64,000 nucleotides of DNA from positions 59,164 to 123,163 of the forward strand of contig JAGVAP010000022.1 of assembly GCA_020060215.1 (NCBI GenBank). The letters are read 5' to 3'. Below, piece after piece: positions 42,129 to 51,941 of this stretch; the stretch's first letter is position 1, and the number at the start of each line of letters is the position of its first letter. The position numbers were made by a program, and so were the translations under genes. The notes beneath the pieces are model-generated. The model did not search any database and was not told where the DNA came from. It saw only the letters and a list, made by a program, of their open reading frames with translations. This DNA comes from Deltaproteobacteria bacterium (GTDB lineage Bacteria; Desulfobacterota; DSM-4660; Desulfatiglandales; HGW-15).

Positions 42129-42154
42129 GGGGCTTCGCCCCTTCAGTCTTTTTT
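42129..42154 (+). terminator. Terminator after rpmA (family H end)
   Basis: GGGGCTTCGCCCC forms a five-pair stem, followed after eight bases by TTTTTT. Its GGGGCTTCGCCCC part, with ATTTCATGCAAC before it, is the end of repeat family H. A second hairpin, AGCGGGGG/CCCCCGCT, follows at 42163-42182. Confidence 0.55.
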
Positions 42155-42279
42155 GGATACCGAGCGGGGGGAGTGCCCCCGCTTTGCACATCGGTATATC
42201 AGCGCTGAGCTCTCCTCCGGTACCTATCGGATTCCGCTGTTCCCCCATCATTCCAACATTCCATTATTCCAATGTTCCC

Positions 42280-43308
42280 ATGGGCCGTTATTCAAGCAAG
42301 TCAGATTTCCTGGATGAAGTGATCATCACCGCGGCCTCCGGGCACGGGGGGCGGGGGTGTATCAGCTTTCGGAGGGCCAGGTTCCTGCCCAAGGGCGGGC
42401 CTGACGGGGGGGACGGCGGCGCCGGCGGGAATGTGATCATCAGGACGAACGGCGGGCTGAACTCCCTGACCCATTTCAGGCACAAGCGGCACTTCAAGGC
42501 CCAGAACGGGGCCCCTGGAAGCGGCCAGAACCGCACGGGCAAAGATGGGAAGGATGTGGTGATCGAGGTCCCGCCCGGTACGCTCGTCTACGACAAGGAC
42601 ACGGGCGAACTGATCGTCGATCTCACGCAAGAGGCCGAGGAGTTTCTTCTCCTGCCCGGGGGCAAGGGGGGTAGGGGGAACCAGCACTTTGCCACCTCGA
42701 CACGCCGGGTGCCCAGGATCGCGCAGGTCGGACTCCCGGGAGAGGAGAGGAAGCTCCGGCTCTCCCTGAAATACATTGCGGACGTAGGCATCGTCGGTTT
42801 TCCCAACGCCGGAAAATCGACGCTCCTCTCCAGCCTCACCATGGCCCGTCCCAAGGTGGACGACTACCCCTTCACCACCATTCATCCGCACCTGGGGGTC
42901 CTCGATTCCGGAGAGAAGCGGATCACCATGGCCGACATCCCGGGGCTGATCGAGGGTGCGAGTCAGGGGAAGGGACTCGGGCACCGCTTTCTGAAGCACA
43001 TCGAGAGGACCAGGCTTCTCCTCCATCTTCTGGATCTCACCTATGTCCCGGAAGAGGAATTGCTCGAAGATTTCCTTGTCTTGCGTCGCGAATTGGGGGA
43101 TTATGATGCCTCTCTTCTGCAGAAAGAGCAGATGGTTGCCATCAACAAGGTCGACCTCGGGGGAGCAAGAGAGGTCGGCGCCATGATGGAGGTCCTGCAG
43201 GAGATGGGGTTCGAGGTCTTCGCCGTCTCAGCCGCAACCGGCCAAGGCCTGGACGGACTCAAAGAGGCCCTTTTCAGGAGATTCTCGGAGGATGGGAAAA
43301 GAGACTGA
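42280..43308 (+). CDS. obg: GTPase Obg (CgtA)
   Basis: A 342-residue GTPase for late large-subunit assembly. The N-terminal Obg domain (GHGGRGCISFRRARFLPKGG, with glycine-rich loops GGPDGGDGGAGG) is followed by the G domain: G1 GFPNAGKS near residue 170, switch DYPFTTIHPHLG, G3 DIPGLIEGA, G4 NKVDL, G5 SAATG. ATG 42280 (MGRYSS) is chosen because the Obg domain begins there. It has no Shine-Dalgarno site: CATTCCATTATTCCAATG repeats directly precede it. Confidence 0.96.
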   Translation: MGRYSSKSDFLDEVIITAASGHGGRGCISFRRARFLPKGGPDGGDGGAGGNVIIRTNGGLNSLTHFRHKRHFKAQNGAPGSGQNRTGKDGKDVVIEVPPGTLVYDKDTGELIVDLTQEAEEFLLLPGGKGGRGNQHFATSTRRVPRIAQVGLPGEERKLRLSLKYIADVGIVGFPNAGKSTLLSSLTMARPKVDDYPFTTIHPHLGVLDSGEKRITMADIPGLIEGASQGKGLGHRFLKHIERTRLLLHLLDLTYVPEEELLEDFLVLRRELGDYDASLLQKEQMVAINKVDLGGAREVGAMMEVLQEMGFEVFAVSAATGQGLDGLKEALFRRFSEDGKRD

Positions 43309-44476
43309 ATCCCCTTTCATTTCCAGGCAGGATCTGTTGCGGCCGGTTCATCGCGCGGTGGTCAAGGTCGGGAGCGGCGTTCTCACGGGGAAGAACGGAC
43401 TGAACACACGGCTCATCCATAACCTCACTCGCGACATCTGCACTCTCAAAGAGCAAGGCATCGAGATCGTCCTGGTCTCGAGCGGCGCCATCTCTTCGGG
43501 GATGAAAAAGACGGGCCTCCAAAAAAGGCCTGAGTCCCTCTCCCAGAAGCAGGCCCTTGCCGCAGTCGGGCAGCCCAGCCTCATGATGGTCTACGAACGC
43601 GCCTTCGAGCGCTACCACCAAAGGGTGGCGCAGATCCTGATCACGCGCGACGACCTGAACAACAGGCGGCGCTACCTCAATGCGAGGAACACGGTCTTTA
43701 CGCTGCTCTCCTGGAAGATCGTGCCCATATTCAACGAAAACGACACCGTCTCCGTGGATGAGATCAAGTTCGGGGACAACGACAATCTCAGCGCGATGGT
43801 CACGAACATGACCGAGGCGCAGCTCCTGGTGAACCTGACCGACACGGACGGTCTCTACAACAAGGATCCCCGGACAAACCGGGATGCCAGGCTCATCCGT
43901 GTGGTGGACGGGTCTGCCGGCGACGTGTCCCGCTACGCGAGTTCCACCCCCGGCTCACTTGGGACAGGGGGCATGGCAAGCAAGATCAGGGCAGGGCGGA
44001 AGGTCTCCCTGGCCGGTATCCCCAGCATCATTGCGAACGGCCGGAGGCGGCATGTCCTGATCGACATCTTCAAAGGCGAGGAGATCGGGACCCTTTTCAT
44101 GCCCCAGGAAGACGCCTTGTGCCATCGCAAGCACTGGATCGCCTTCACCAAGTCGAGCAAGGGTGAGATCGTCGTGGACAGCGGCGCTGAAAAGGCTTTG
44201 GTCAAAGGAGGAAAGAGCCTCCTGCCCTCCGGCATCACCGCGGTAACCGGCTCATTTGCGGTTGGGGATTCGGTGGTCGTCTTGAACGAAAAGCGGCAGG
44301 AAGTCGCCGTAGGCATGGTGAACTACGACGCTGCCGACATCCGCAAGATCATGGGCTGCAAGACCTGTGATATCGAGGCTCTTCTCGGGTTCAAACACGA
44401 CGATGAGGTGATCCACCGGGACAACCTGGTCATTACCAATCACAATGGGGAGGATCTATGTCGACTGAGGGCATGA
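43292..44476 (+). CDS. proB: Glutamate 5-kinase ProB
   Basis: The first enzyme of proline synthesis (glutamate to glutamyl-5-phosphate). 394 residues: the amino-acid kinase domain ([53 protein letters not shown]) and a C-terminal PUA domain (about 300-390; [20 protein letters not shown]). It overlaps the end of obg by 17 bases and the start of proA by 19, so it is translationally coupled on both sides. Confidence 0.97.
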   Translation: MGKETESPFISRQDLLRPVHRAVVKVGSGVLTGKNGLNTRLIHNLTRDICTLKEQGIEIVLVSSGAISSGMKKTGLQKRPESLSQKQALAAVGQPSLMMVYERAFERYHQRVAQILITRDDLNNRRRYLNARNTVFTLLSWKIVPIFNENDTVSVDEIKFGDNDNLSAMVTNMTEAQLLVNLTDTDGLYNKDPRTNRDARLIRVVDGSAGDVSRYASSTPGSLGTGGMASKIRAGRKVSLAGIPSIIANGRRRHVLIDIFKGEEIGTLFMPQEDALCHRKHWIAFTKSSKGEIVVDSGAEKALVKGGKSLLPSGITAVTGSFAVGDSVVVLNEKRQEVAVGMVNYDAADIRKIMGCKTCDIEALLGFKHDDEVIHRDNLVITNHNGEDLCRLRA

Positions 44477-45714
44477 TCAAGGGGATGGCCCTGGACGCCA
44501 GGGATGCCGCCCGCAGGCTGAGAAGAGTGGACCGGCCCAAGAAGGACGAAGCGCTCACCCTCATGGCCGCGCTCCTGAAGGAAAGAAGAGATGAGATCAG
44601 GAGAGAGAACGGGAAGGATGTGTCCCGGGCAAGAGAAAACGGGCTCAGCTCCGCGATGGTCGACCGACTGACGCTCACGGACAAGGTCATCCAGGAGATG
44701 GCTTCCGGCCTCATCGAGGTTGCCGGACTTCCCGATCCGGTTGGGCAGGTCACGGGCATGTGGAGGAGGCCGAACGGGCTGCAGGTCGGACGAGTCCGCA
44801 TACCCCTCGGCGTGATCGGGTTCATCTATGAGTCCCGCCCGAACGTGACGGCCGATGCGGCGGCGCTCTGCCTGAAATCCGGAAACGCCGTCATCCTCAA
44901 GGGCGGGTCCGAGGCGCTGCACTCCAATCTCATCCTGGGGGAGATACTTCGCGATGCCCTTGCCCGGACCGGGCTGCCGGAAAAGGGTGTCCAGGTGATC
45001 CCCACCACCGACAGGGAAGCGGTGACCGAGCTCCTGAAGATGGAGGATCTCGTCGACCTGATCATCCCAAGGGGAGGGGAGGGGCTCATCCGCTTTGTGG
45101 CCGCAAATTCCCGCATCCCCGTGCTGAAGCACTACAAGGGCGTCTGCCACGTCTACGTGGATGAAGATGCGGACCTGAGCCTGGCCTCCGAGGTCTGCTT
45201 CAACGCCAAGGTCCAGCGGCCGGGCGTGTGCAATGCCATGGAGACCATGCTGGTGCACGAAAAGGTGTCAGAGCCCTTCCTTCCGGCCATGGTGAAGCGG
45301 TTCAGGGATGCGGGTGTGGAGATCCGCGGCTGTCCCAGGACGCTTTCATTGATCCCCGATGCAAGACCGGCGGAGGAGTCGGACTGGCCGGCCGAGTTTC
45401 TCGATCTGATCCTGGCCGTGAGAGTGGTCCGCAATATGGACGAGGCCCTCGATCACATCGAGAAATACGGGTCCAACCACACAGAGGCGATTGTCACGAG
45501 GAACTACGATCAGGCGCGCCGCTTCCTTGCGGAGGTGGACTCCTCGGTCGTCCTGGTCAACGCATCCACCCGCTTCAATGACGGGTTTCAGCTCGGGCTG
45601 GGTGCCGAGATCGGCATCAGCACTTCCAAGCTGCACGCCTTCGGTCCCATGGGTCTCGAAGAACTGACGACCACGAAGTTCATCGTTTACGGCAACGGCC
45701 AAATCAGGAACTGA
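44458..45714 (+). CDS. proA: Glutamate-5-semialdehyde dehydrogenase ProA
   Basis: Reduces glutamyl-5-phosphate to the semialdehyde in proline synthesis. The 418-residue protein has [20 protein letters not shown], the catalytic Cys in [13 protein letters not shown] near residue 260, and the C-terminal [23 protein letters not shown] 44458 has GGAGG upstream inside proB. proB-proA is the common arrangement. Confidence 0.97.
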   Translation: MSTEGMIKGMALDARDAARRLRRVDRPKKDEALTLMAALLKERRDEIRRENGKDVSRARENGLSSAMVDRLTLTDKVIQEMASGLIEVAGLPDPVGQVTGMWRRPNGLQVGRVRIPLGVIGFIYESRPNVTADAAALCLKSGNAVILKGGSEALHSNLILGEILRDALARTGLPEKGVQVIPTTDREAVTELLKMEDLVDLIIPRGGEGLIRFVAANSRIPVLKHYKGVCHVYVDEDADLSLASEVCFNAKVQRPGVCNAMETMLVHEKVSEPFLPAMVKRFRDAGVEIRGCPRTLSLIPDARPAEESDWPAEFLDLILAVRVVRNMDEALDHIEKYGSNHTEAIVTRNYDQARRFLAEVDSSVVLVNASTRFNDGFQLGLGAEIGISTSKLHAFGPMGLEELTTTKFIVYGNGQIRN

Positions 45715-45726
45715 AGACGAAATCTT

Positions 45727-45908
45727 GACAGGATAACAGGATGGACAGGATTAGAAAGGGGTTCCTGAGAACGATTAAAAGGGAAAATAACTTCGACAGT
45801 CGGTGCCTGTCGAGGCAGGGAAAACCAAAGTACAACAGAATAAGGCCGGATCGCCAGCCGGAGGTGTACGGCGGTTCTTTCACATCCTGTAAATCCTGTT
45901 ATCCTGTC
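45727..45908. repeat. 182-bp element with GACAGGATAACAGGAT inverted ends
   Basis: The left arm starts GACAGGATAACAGGATGG (45727) and the right arm is its inverse, ending ATCCTGTTATCCTGTC (45908); 23 of 25 bases match. The ends enclose 132 bases without a gene. It fills most of the gap between proA and nadD. Confidence 0.8.
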
Positions 45909-45948
45909 TGAGAACTTTCCTTTTGTTTGCGCTGCTGGGGAGAAGAGA

Positions 45949-46596
45949 TTGAGAGTCGGGATACTTGGCGGCACCTTTGATCCCATCCACCTGGGGCACC
46001 TCCGGTTGGCCGAAGAGGTCGGGGACGATCTCCGGCTGGAGAGCATCTATCTGGTCCCGGCCGCCTATCCACCGCACAAGGAAAAACGGCCGGTCACGCC
46101 CTTTCCGCACCGCTATGCCATGACCGAGCTTGCGGCCTGTGAATCCCCCCTGTTCAAGGCCACCGACATGGAGGGACGCCGAGAAGGCCTCTCCTTTTCC
46201 ATCGACACCCTCAAGGAATTCCACCGGTTCTTCACGAACGACCTTCAACTCTACTTCATCATGGGACTGGATGCCTTCCTGGAGATCGAGACCTGGAGGG
46301 AGTATCGACAGCTCTTCCATTATGCCCATTTTGTCGTGATCCAGAGGCCGGGGCTTCCCTCCGAACAGCTCGAGCCCTTCATGCGTTCCCTGCAGTTCTC
46401 TTACGAAAGCGAGGGAGAGAGCGGCCCCTTCCGGATGGAGTCCGGATATACGGTCATCTACAAAAAGGCCACCCTGATGGACATTTCCTCGACCGACATT
46501 CGCGAAAGGGTCGCTGTAGGGAGGTCCATACGTTTCCTTGTACCCGAGGCGGTAAGGTCTTATATTATGGACAAGGGGTTGTATCAAAGGGCATGA
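45949..46596 (+). CDS. nadD: Nicotinate-nucleotide adenylyltransferase NadD
   Basis: Makes nicotinate adenine dinucleotide in NAD synthesis. The 215-residue protein has the nucleotidyltransferase motif GGTFDPIHLGHLRLAEEV at the N-terminus and SSTDIRERV at the C-terminus. The start is TTG 45949 with GGGGAG upstream. It overlaps rsfS by four bases (ATGA). Confidence 0.96.
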   Translation: MRVGILGGTFDPIHLGHLRLAEEVGDDLRLESIYLVPAAYPPHKEKRPVTPFPHRYAMTELAACESPLFKATDMEGRREGLSFSIDTLKEFHRFFTNDLQLYFIMGLDAFLEIETWREYRQLFHYAHFVVIQRPGLPSEQLEPFMRSLQFSYESEGESGPFRMESGYTVIYKKATLMDISSTDIRERVAVGRSIRFLVPEAVRSYIMDKGLYQRA

Positions 46597-46967
46597 ATCC
46601 TCTCGAAAAGGCCATTCTCTGTCTAAAGATCATCCACGAGCGTAAGGCCATCGACCCGGTTCTGTTCGACGTGAGGGAGCTCACCTCGATCACCGACTAT
46701 TTTATCGTCACCAGCGGGAGCTCGAACAGGCAGGTCCAGACCATCGCAAAGCACGTCGTTCGAAGGATGCGCGAAGAGGGCTTGAAGGTCTATGGGATGG
46801 AAGGCGAGCAGCAGGGTCATTGGGTCCTCATCGACTACAACGACGTGGTGATCCACGTCTTCTATCAGCCGGTCCGCGAGTTCTATGACCTGGAGGGGCT
46901 CTGGGCCGAGGCGCCCCGGGTGGAACTGGAAGGGGGCCGGCGTCCGGGTGAGCTTGCCGGGGAGTAG
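46593..46967 (+). CDS. rsfS: Ribosome silencing factor RsfS
   Basis: A 124-residue protein that binds L14 and blocks subunit joining in starvation. It contains the family motifs DITSITDYFIVTSG-like (ELTSITDYFIVTSGSSNRQV), EGEQQGHWVLIDYNDVVIHV and FYDLEGLWAEAP. It is coupled to nadD, the usual partner. Confidence 0.96.
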   Translation: MNPLEKAILCLKIIHERKAIDPVLFDVRELTSITDYFIVTSGSSNRQVQTIAKHVVRRMREEGLKVYGMEGEQQGHWVLIDYNDVVIHVFYQPVREFYDLEGLWAEAPRVELEGGRRPGELAGE

Positions 46968-46989
46968 CCTCCAGACATAATACAGGGTG

Positions 46990-47018
46990 CCTCGCGCAGA
47001 GACGCAGAGACGCGGAGG
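46990..47018 (+). repeat. Family A repeat end that supplies a ribosome-binding site
   Basis: CTCGCGCAGAGACGCAGAGA (46991-47010) followed by CGCGGAGG. The final GGAGG is placed six bases before ATG 47024 and acts as the Shine-Dalgarno site of the M48 gene. Confidence 0.65.
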
Positions 47019-47023
47019 ATGCA

Positions 47024-48445
47024 ATGGTTAGGAGTCATCGTCATACAGTCAAGCTTTTCTTTAGCTCACTACTGCTGTTCTTCCTCTGTTTCGGTACCGT
47101 TACTGTCCGCCATGCTGAAGCCCTTTCGGTCCAGGACGAGACCGTGATGGGCCAGAAGTTCTTGGAGGCCGTGCGGAAACAGCTCGAACTGCTGGACGAC
47201 GACTTCGCAACGGATTACCTGAACGACCTCGGTCAGTACCTCGTCGGGTCTGTCGAGACCCGGCCCTTCCCTTTTCAATTCTACCTGGTCCGAGACAACG
47301 ACCTGAACGCCTTCGCAGGTCCCGGCGGCCATGTCTTCATGTTCTCGGGGCTCGTGTCGAACATGGAGACCGTCGATGAGCTGGCTGCCGTCCTCTGCCA
47401 TGAAATCTCCCACGTGACTGCACGCCACATTTCAGAACGCATCGAGCAGGCAAAAACGATCGGAATCGCGAGCCTTGCAGGGATGCTTGCAGGTGTGCTC
47501 GTAGGCGGCAAGGCAGCCGGTGCGATCATGACTGGGACCATGGCTGCGGGGGTTCAGAAACAGTTGGCTTACAGCCGGGAAGATGAAAGACAGGCGGATC
47601 AGATGGGGTTTCAGTACATGACCCAGAGCGGGTTCGACCCCAAGGGAATGATCACCACCCTGACGAATCTGGAGAAGGGACAATTTCACAGTGCCGACGT
47701 GGTGCCGCCCTATCTCCTCACGCACCCCGGAGGCTCAGAGAGGATCGCCAACATCGAATCCATGCTGAGCACGCGCCCGCAAAAGGGCGAAGAGAAGACG
47801 CCCAGCCGGAAATATCGTGATCTCTATCCCTATTTTAAAACGGTGGTGCAGGCGAAATCGGGCGAACCCAACGACCTGGAGGCGCGATATCGAAAAACGC
47901 TTCAGACAGACCCGGATTCCCCCCTCGCCCACTTCGGACTTGGTGTGTTGTGGCAGGAGAAGCTGGATCATGCGAAGGCCGTAGAGAGTTTCCGGAAGGC
48001 CCTCAAGAGCAGCCCCGACAGCCTGCCCGTGATGAGAAAGCTGGCCGAGTCCTATCAGTTGATGGGGCGCGACAAAGAGGCGATAGAGATCCTCGAACGG
48101 GCTTCCAGGGCGGATATGCAGGACAGGGCCACTCTTTTTCTCCTGGCCAGGTCCTACCAGAACATGGAAGAGCATGCCAAGGCGATCCGCATCTTCGAAA
48201 GACTGCTCCTCCTCAAACCGGTCAAGGATGAGATCTACCATTACCTCGGCGTCAGCTACGGCAGGGAAAACCGCCTCGCCCTCGCTCACTACAACTTCGG
48301 GATCTACTTCAAGACGCTCGGGGAGAGAAGCAAGGCCAAATTCCACTTCCAGAAGGCGGAAGACCTCGCCAAAGGGGATCCGATCCTGGCAGCCAAGATC
48401 CGCGAGGAGGCGGCACCGGTTTACAAACGACAGTATGGCAACTGA
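47024..48445 (+). CDS. Periplasmic M48 family metalloprotease with TPR tail (BepA-like)
   Basis: A 473-residue exported protease. The signal peptide covers about residues 1-34; the zinc motif HEISH is near residue 126 (AVLCHEISHVTARH), with the third ligand Glu in SREDERQADQMGFQYM near 190. Residues about 270-470 are TPR units (AHFGLGVLWQEKLDHAKAVE, RTL...). This is the layout of BepA/YfgC, which checks assembly of outer-membrane proteins such as LptD. It starts a unit after rsfS, with a repeat between. Exact equivalence to BepA is an inference. Confidence 0.9.
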   Translation: MVRSHRHTVKLFFSSLLLFFLCFGTVTVRHAEALSVQDETVMGQKFLEAVRKQLELLDDDFATDYLNDLGQYLVGSVETRPFPFQFYLVRDNDLNAFAGPGGHVFMFSGLVSNMETVDELAAVLCHEISHVTARHISERIEQAKTIGIASLAGMLAGVLVGGKAAGAIMTGTMAAGVQKQLAYSREDERQADQMGFQYMTQSGFDPKGMITTLTNLEKGQFHSADVVPPYLLTHPGGSERIANIESMLSTRPQKGEEKTPSRKYRDLYPYFKTVVQAKSGEPNDLEARYRKTLQTDPDSPLAHFGLGVLWQEKLDHAKAVESFRKALKSSPDSLPVMRKLAESYQLMGRDKEAIEILERASRADMQDRATLFLLARSYQNMEEHAKAIRIFERLLLLKPVKDEIYHYLGVSYGRENRLALAHYNFGIYFKTLGERSKAKFHFQKAEDLAKGDPILAAKIREEAAPVYKRQYGN

Positions 48446-48553
48446 GATCACCCCTCGGTTCTCAGCTTACATCTTCGATGCAACAATTCTCGTGAACGTG
48501 AACGTGAAACGTGAAGTTGCAGAAATAGCTGACGGCTGACCGCTCATCGCTTC
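48446..48553. repeat. Short GTGAACGTGAAACGTGAAG repeat
   Basis: CGTGAACGTGAACGTGAAAC (48492-48511) lies between two convergent genes. The inverse form (TTCACGCTTCACGTTCACG) is found at 60076-60094. Confidence 0.5.
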
Positions 48554-49897
48554 TTAGCTCTTCTTCGGTTTTGCCGTGAGTTCCATGACCTTCTGCATGT
48601 AGCCTTTTGCCAGGCCGATAAGCATCTCCTCGTCGGACACTTTGCCCTTTTGCCCGGAAATGAACTGATCCGCCCACTGGATGATGCCGACCAGTCCCTC
48701 TCCCAGTGCAAGCACCTGCTTCCACTCTTCGGGATTTTTCCCGTCCACCAGCATCCAGGCGCCGCCGACCCGCTTCAGGTGCAGTGCTGAGTTCTGCGGC
48801 GCCGCCTCCTGGCAGTAAGAGGGGCTCTCGAGACATGCCTGGAGCCGTTGCAGCACATGGATCTCTTCTTTCCAGGCAAATTCGCAGGACATGTAAAAGA
48901 ATCTCGGCTCGTTCGGTTTTTGTTGGATCATCTCCGGCCACCTGGGGCCGAATATTTCCATCCATCTCGGATCCGTGCCCGTGATGGAAAAGGCCAGAGA
49001 ACTCCCTTGCCTCCGAAATTTCTCCCCCAGGCTCTGCTTCGCCTTCTTCTCGAACTCCAGAACGGCCTTTTCCACCTTGATCCTTGTCGCCTCGAAGTTC
49101 TGGACTCTTTGCCGCAGATCTTCAGGCATGAAACCCAGGAACTCCGACACCTGTCCTTCAAGCGCAGCCTTCTTCAACTGAGCCGGAGGCTGCGACGCCA
49201 ATTCGGGGAACTCCCTTCTGGTCCTGTCATGAAACCTCTGCGCCGATTTCTTGAGGTCTTCGGCCGCCGCCGTCTTGTCCCCCTTTGCCAGATAGACGAG
49301 CGCCCGATTGTAAAGGAGGTCCGCATCTTCGGGACCGGCCTTCAGACCGGCGTTGTAGTCGTCGAGGGCAAGGTCGACCTTCCCCATCTGGAAGTGGATC
49401 GTTCCCCGGTTGCAGTAGGCATCGGCGGAAGACGGCTCCAGCTTGATCACCTGTGAGAAATCCTTGACGGCTTCCTCGAACCTCTTCATCCTGGTGAAGA
49501 TGACACCCCTGTTGTAGAACGCGTCCTTCATCCCTTTATCCAGCTCGATCGCCTTTGAGTAATCCTGCAGAGCCCTCTGCATGTCTCCCTTGTATTCGTA
49601 AAGCCATGCGCGGTTGAAGTAGGCTGCCGCATTCTTGTCGTTGAGCCGGATCAATGCCTCGGTCTTCTTCATCTCCAATTCAAGATCCAGCCCGGCTTCA
49701 GGCTGCACGGGGGGAGGGACGGCTTCCTTTTTTTCGACGGGTTTTTGGCTCGCCTGGGGGGCAGGCTTCTGTATGGGCATCTTCACGGGCTTGCTCTGTC
49801 CCCAGGAGGGGGGAGGCAGTGTCCAGGAAGAGATGAAGAAAACCGACAGGACCACCAGCATACGAGAAGTCGATACGAACGGATTGCACCTTTTCAT
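48554..49897 (-). CDS. Secreted TPR protein of unknown function
   Basis: A 447-residue protein from ATG 49897, which has GGGAGG five bases upstream. The N-terminus is a signal peptide (STSRMLVVLSVFFISSWTL), followed by a Pro/Lys/Ala-rich linker (KPVKMPIQKPAPQASQKPVE) and four or five TPR units (residues about 75-205; AAYFNRAWLYEYKGDMQRAL, DAFYNRGVIFTRMKRFEEAV). The C-terminal 220 residues are not recognised. It converges with the M48 gene. Probably periplasmic. Confidence 0.82.
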   Translation of the reverse strand: MKRCNPFVSTSRMLVVLSVFFISSWTLPPPSWGQSKPVKMPIQKPAPQASQKPVEKKEAVPPPVQPEAGLDLELEMKKTEALIRLNDKNAAAYFNRAWLYEYKGDMQRALQDYSKAIELDKGMKDAFYNRGVIFTRMKRFEEAVKDFSQVIKLEPSSADAYCNRGTIHFQMGKVDLALDDYNAGLKAGPEDADLLYNRALVYLAKGDKTAAAEDLKKSAQRFHDRTRREFPELASQPPAQLKKAALEGQVSEFLGFMPEDLRQRVQNFEATRIKVEKAVLEFEKKAKQSLGEKFRRQGSSLAFSITGTDPRWMEIFGPRWPEMIQQKPNEPRFFYMSCEFAWKEEIHVLQRLQACLESPSYCQEAAPQNSALHLKRVGGAWMLVDGKNPEEWKQVLALGEGLVGIIQWADQFISGQKGKVSDEEMLIGLAKGYMQKVMELTAKPKKS

Positions 49898-50065
49898 GTC
49901 TACCTCCCATTGGATAAACGGCAACCATTTACTATGAATGGGATTCCTTATGCAAGCAGGATAATTCGTTGACTTGGATGGCCTGGTATGGTACGAGTTC
50001 GAAAATGAATGACAATTCATTCATCGCTCAAAAGACCTAGCGACTGCAATTCAGGAGGAAAGGCG

Positions 50066-50845
50066 ATGGAGATCGTTGTGTGTGTCAAAAGGGTACCCAT
50101 GACACAGGAGGTAGACCTCGAGATCGATGGACAGAAGAAGGATGTCAAGAAGGACGTCCTCGCTTATGTCATTAATGAGTGGGACAACTACGCGATCGAA
50201 GAGGCCATTCTCCTGAAGGAAAAATTCGGAGGGACGGTGACCGCCGTCACCGTCGGCAAAGAGGATGACGAGGAGGTCCTCAGGAGGTGCCTGGCCATGG
50301 GCGCAGACAAGGCGCTCAGGGTCGATCCGGGGGACACCATCATGGATCCTTTCGTGGTTTCCAAGATCCTGGCCACCGTGATCAAGGGTCTGCAGTACGA
50401 TCTCATCCTGAGCGGAGTCCAGGCGGATGATCTCAACGAAGGGGCCGTGGGCATTATGGTTGCAGAACAGATGGGCCTCCCCCATTCCGCTGTGGTCACC
50501 AAGGTGGAGCCTTCCGACGGGCAGCTGACCGTCAGGGTGGAGCTGGAAGGCGGTACGGATGAGGTCTCCAGGATCAAGCTACCCGCCCTCCTGGCCATCC
50601 AGACGGGGATAAACGTGCCTCGGTATGTATCCATCATGGGGATCAGAAAGGCGGCCAAGAAGGAATTGAATGTCTTGAAGGTCCAGGATCTCGGTCTGTC
50701 GCAGGACGACCTGTCGCCCAGGACCATGGTCGAGGAGCTTTTTCCGCCCCCGGAGACCGCGGGCGCACAGATTATCGAAGGGGACCCGGGTACGGTCGCT
50801 GAAGAGATTCTCAAGATCATCAAGGAGAAGGGGGTGAGCATCTAA
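50066..50845 (+). CDS. etfB: Electron transfer flavoprotein beta subunit
   Basis: A 259-residue subunit that binds AMP (or the second FAD in bifurcating forms) and takes electrons from acyl-CoA dehydrogenases. It begins MEIVVCVKRVP with GGAGGAAAGG upstream; the ETF signature VQADDLNEGAVGIMVAEQMG and AIQTGINVPRYVSIMGIRKA are seen. The next gene, etfA, starts at the last base of its stop (TAATG). Confidence 0.95.
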   Translation: MEIVVCVKRVPMTQEVDLEIDGQKKDVKKDVLAYVINEWDNYAIEEAILLKEKFGGTVTAVTVGKEDDEEVLRRCLAMGADKALRVDPGDTIMDPFVVSKILATVIKGLQYDLILSGVQADDLNEGAVGIMVAEQMGLPHSAVVTKVEPSDGQLTVRVELEGGTDEVSRIKLPALLAIQTGINVPRYVSIMGIRKAAKKELNVLKVQDLGLSQDDLSPRTMVEELFPPPETAGAQIIEGDPGTVAEEILKIIKEKGVSI

Positions 50846-51813
50846 TGGCCGAGATATTTGCGATCGTCGAACACAGGCAGGGTGCAGTCAGGGAGATCTC
50901 CTTGCAGGTATTGTGGAAGGCCGGCCAGCTTTCGAAGAAGATCGGAGCCCCGATCACGGCCGTGGTCATGGGCGGGAAAGATGAGCCGTTTGTGCCCGAG
51001 ATTGCCGCACGGGCCGATAAAGTCATAGCCGTCGAGGGCGAGGGCCTCAGGAACTTTGCGCCGGATCTCTACCTGAGCATCCTGGAGTCGCTCATCAGGG
51101 AGCAACGTCCGCTCATCACCCTTGTGGGTCATACACCCTGGGGCATGGACCTGGGACCCTCTCTTTCCGTAAGGCTTGGATACCCTGTCGCGACCGATTG
51201 CGTGGATATCCTGCTGGACGACGGCCGTCCAAAGGTAGTGCGCCAGGTCTACTCGGGAAAGCTCTTCCAGAAGATGTCGCTCAAGGAATCCGACGGATAC
51301 CTCGTCACGGTCCGGGCAGGCGCGTTTCCCTCTGATCGGGGCGGAGAGTACAACGCGCAGGTGGTCAGGCGCGAGATGCCGGCAGGGCTGCCGGAGGATC
51401 GAAGACAGTTTGTCTCCTTTGAAGAGACATCCACGGGCGGGGTGGACATCACGCAAGCGGACCTCCTCGTGTCGGTCGGCAGGGGGATCTGCGAACAGGA
51501 GAATGTGGCCTTGGTCAAGGAGCTGGCCGACATGATGGGCGGAGTCCTGTCCTGTTCAAGACCGGTGGTCGACAAGAACTGGCTCCCCAAGTTTCACCAG
51601 GTGGGTACCTCCGGCAAATCCGTGAAACCGAAGGTGTACTTTGCCTTGGGCATCAGCGGCGCCTTTCAGCATGTTGCGGGAATCACGGGGGCCGGGACGA
51701 TCATTGCCGTGAACAAAGACAAAAAGGCGCCGATCTTCCGTGTGGCCCAGTTCGGGATAGTGGAAGATCTGTTCAAGGTGGTGGAGGCGTTGAAGGGGAA
51801 GCTGAAGAAGTGA
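50845..51813 (+). CDS. etfA: Electron transfer flavoprotein alpha subunit
   Basis: A 322-residue FAD-binding subunit. The C-terminal FAD site is present: ELADMMGGVLSCSRPVVDKN, then VGTSGKSVKPKVYFALGISG and AFQHVAGITGAGTIIAVNKD. It has no N-terminal ferredoxin extension. The genes etfB-etfA-acyl-CoA dehydrogenase probably form one unit for beta-oxidation-like electron flow. Confidence 0.95.
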   Translation: MAEIFAIVEHRQGAVREISLQVLWKAGQLSKKIGAPITAVVMGGKDEPFVPEIAARADKVIAVEGEGLRNFAPDLYLSILESLIREQRPLITLVGHTPWGMDLGPSLSVRLGYPVATDCVDILLDDGRPKVVRQVYSGKLFQKMSLKESDGYLVTVRAGAFPSDRGGEYNAQVVRREMPAGLPEDRRQFVSFEETSTGGVDITQADLLVSVGRGICEQENVALVKELADMMGGVLSCSRPVVDKNWLPKFHQVGTSGKSVKPKVYFALGISGAFQHVAGITGAGTIIAVNKDKKAPIFRVAQFGIVEDLFKVVEALKGKLKK

Positions 51814-51814
51814 A

Positions 51815-51925
51815 CATGCTGGAGGTTGGAGGTATGAGGTTGGAGGCAGAAGAAAGGGGCTCTTGAGCCCAGGCCTCAAACCTCAAGTGGAGCGGAGCGG
51901 AACGCTCCTCCAACCGCGAAGCGCA
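51815..51925. repeat. GGTTGGAGG-type repeats between etfA and the dehydrogenase
   Basis: GGAGGTTGGAGGTATGAGGTTGG (51821-51843, read in parts) and the inverse CTCAAACCTCAAGTGGAGCG; these can pair with each other. Confidence 0.6.
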
Positions 51926-51941
51926 AGGCGAGGTTTCATCT

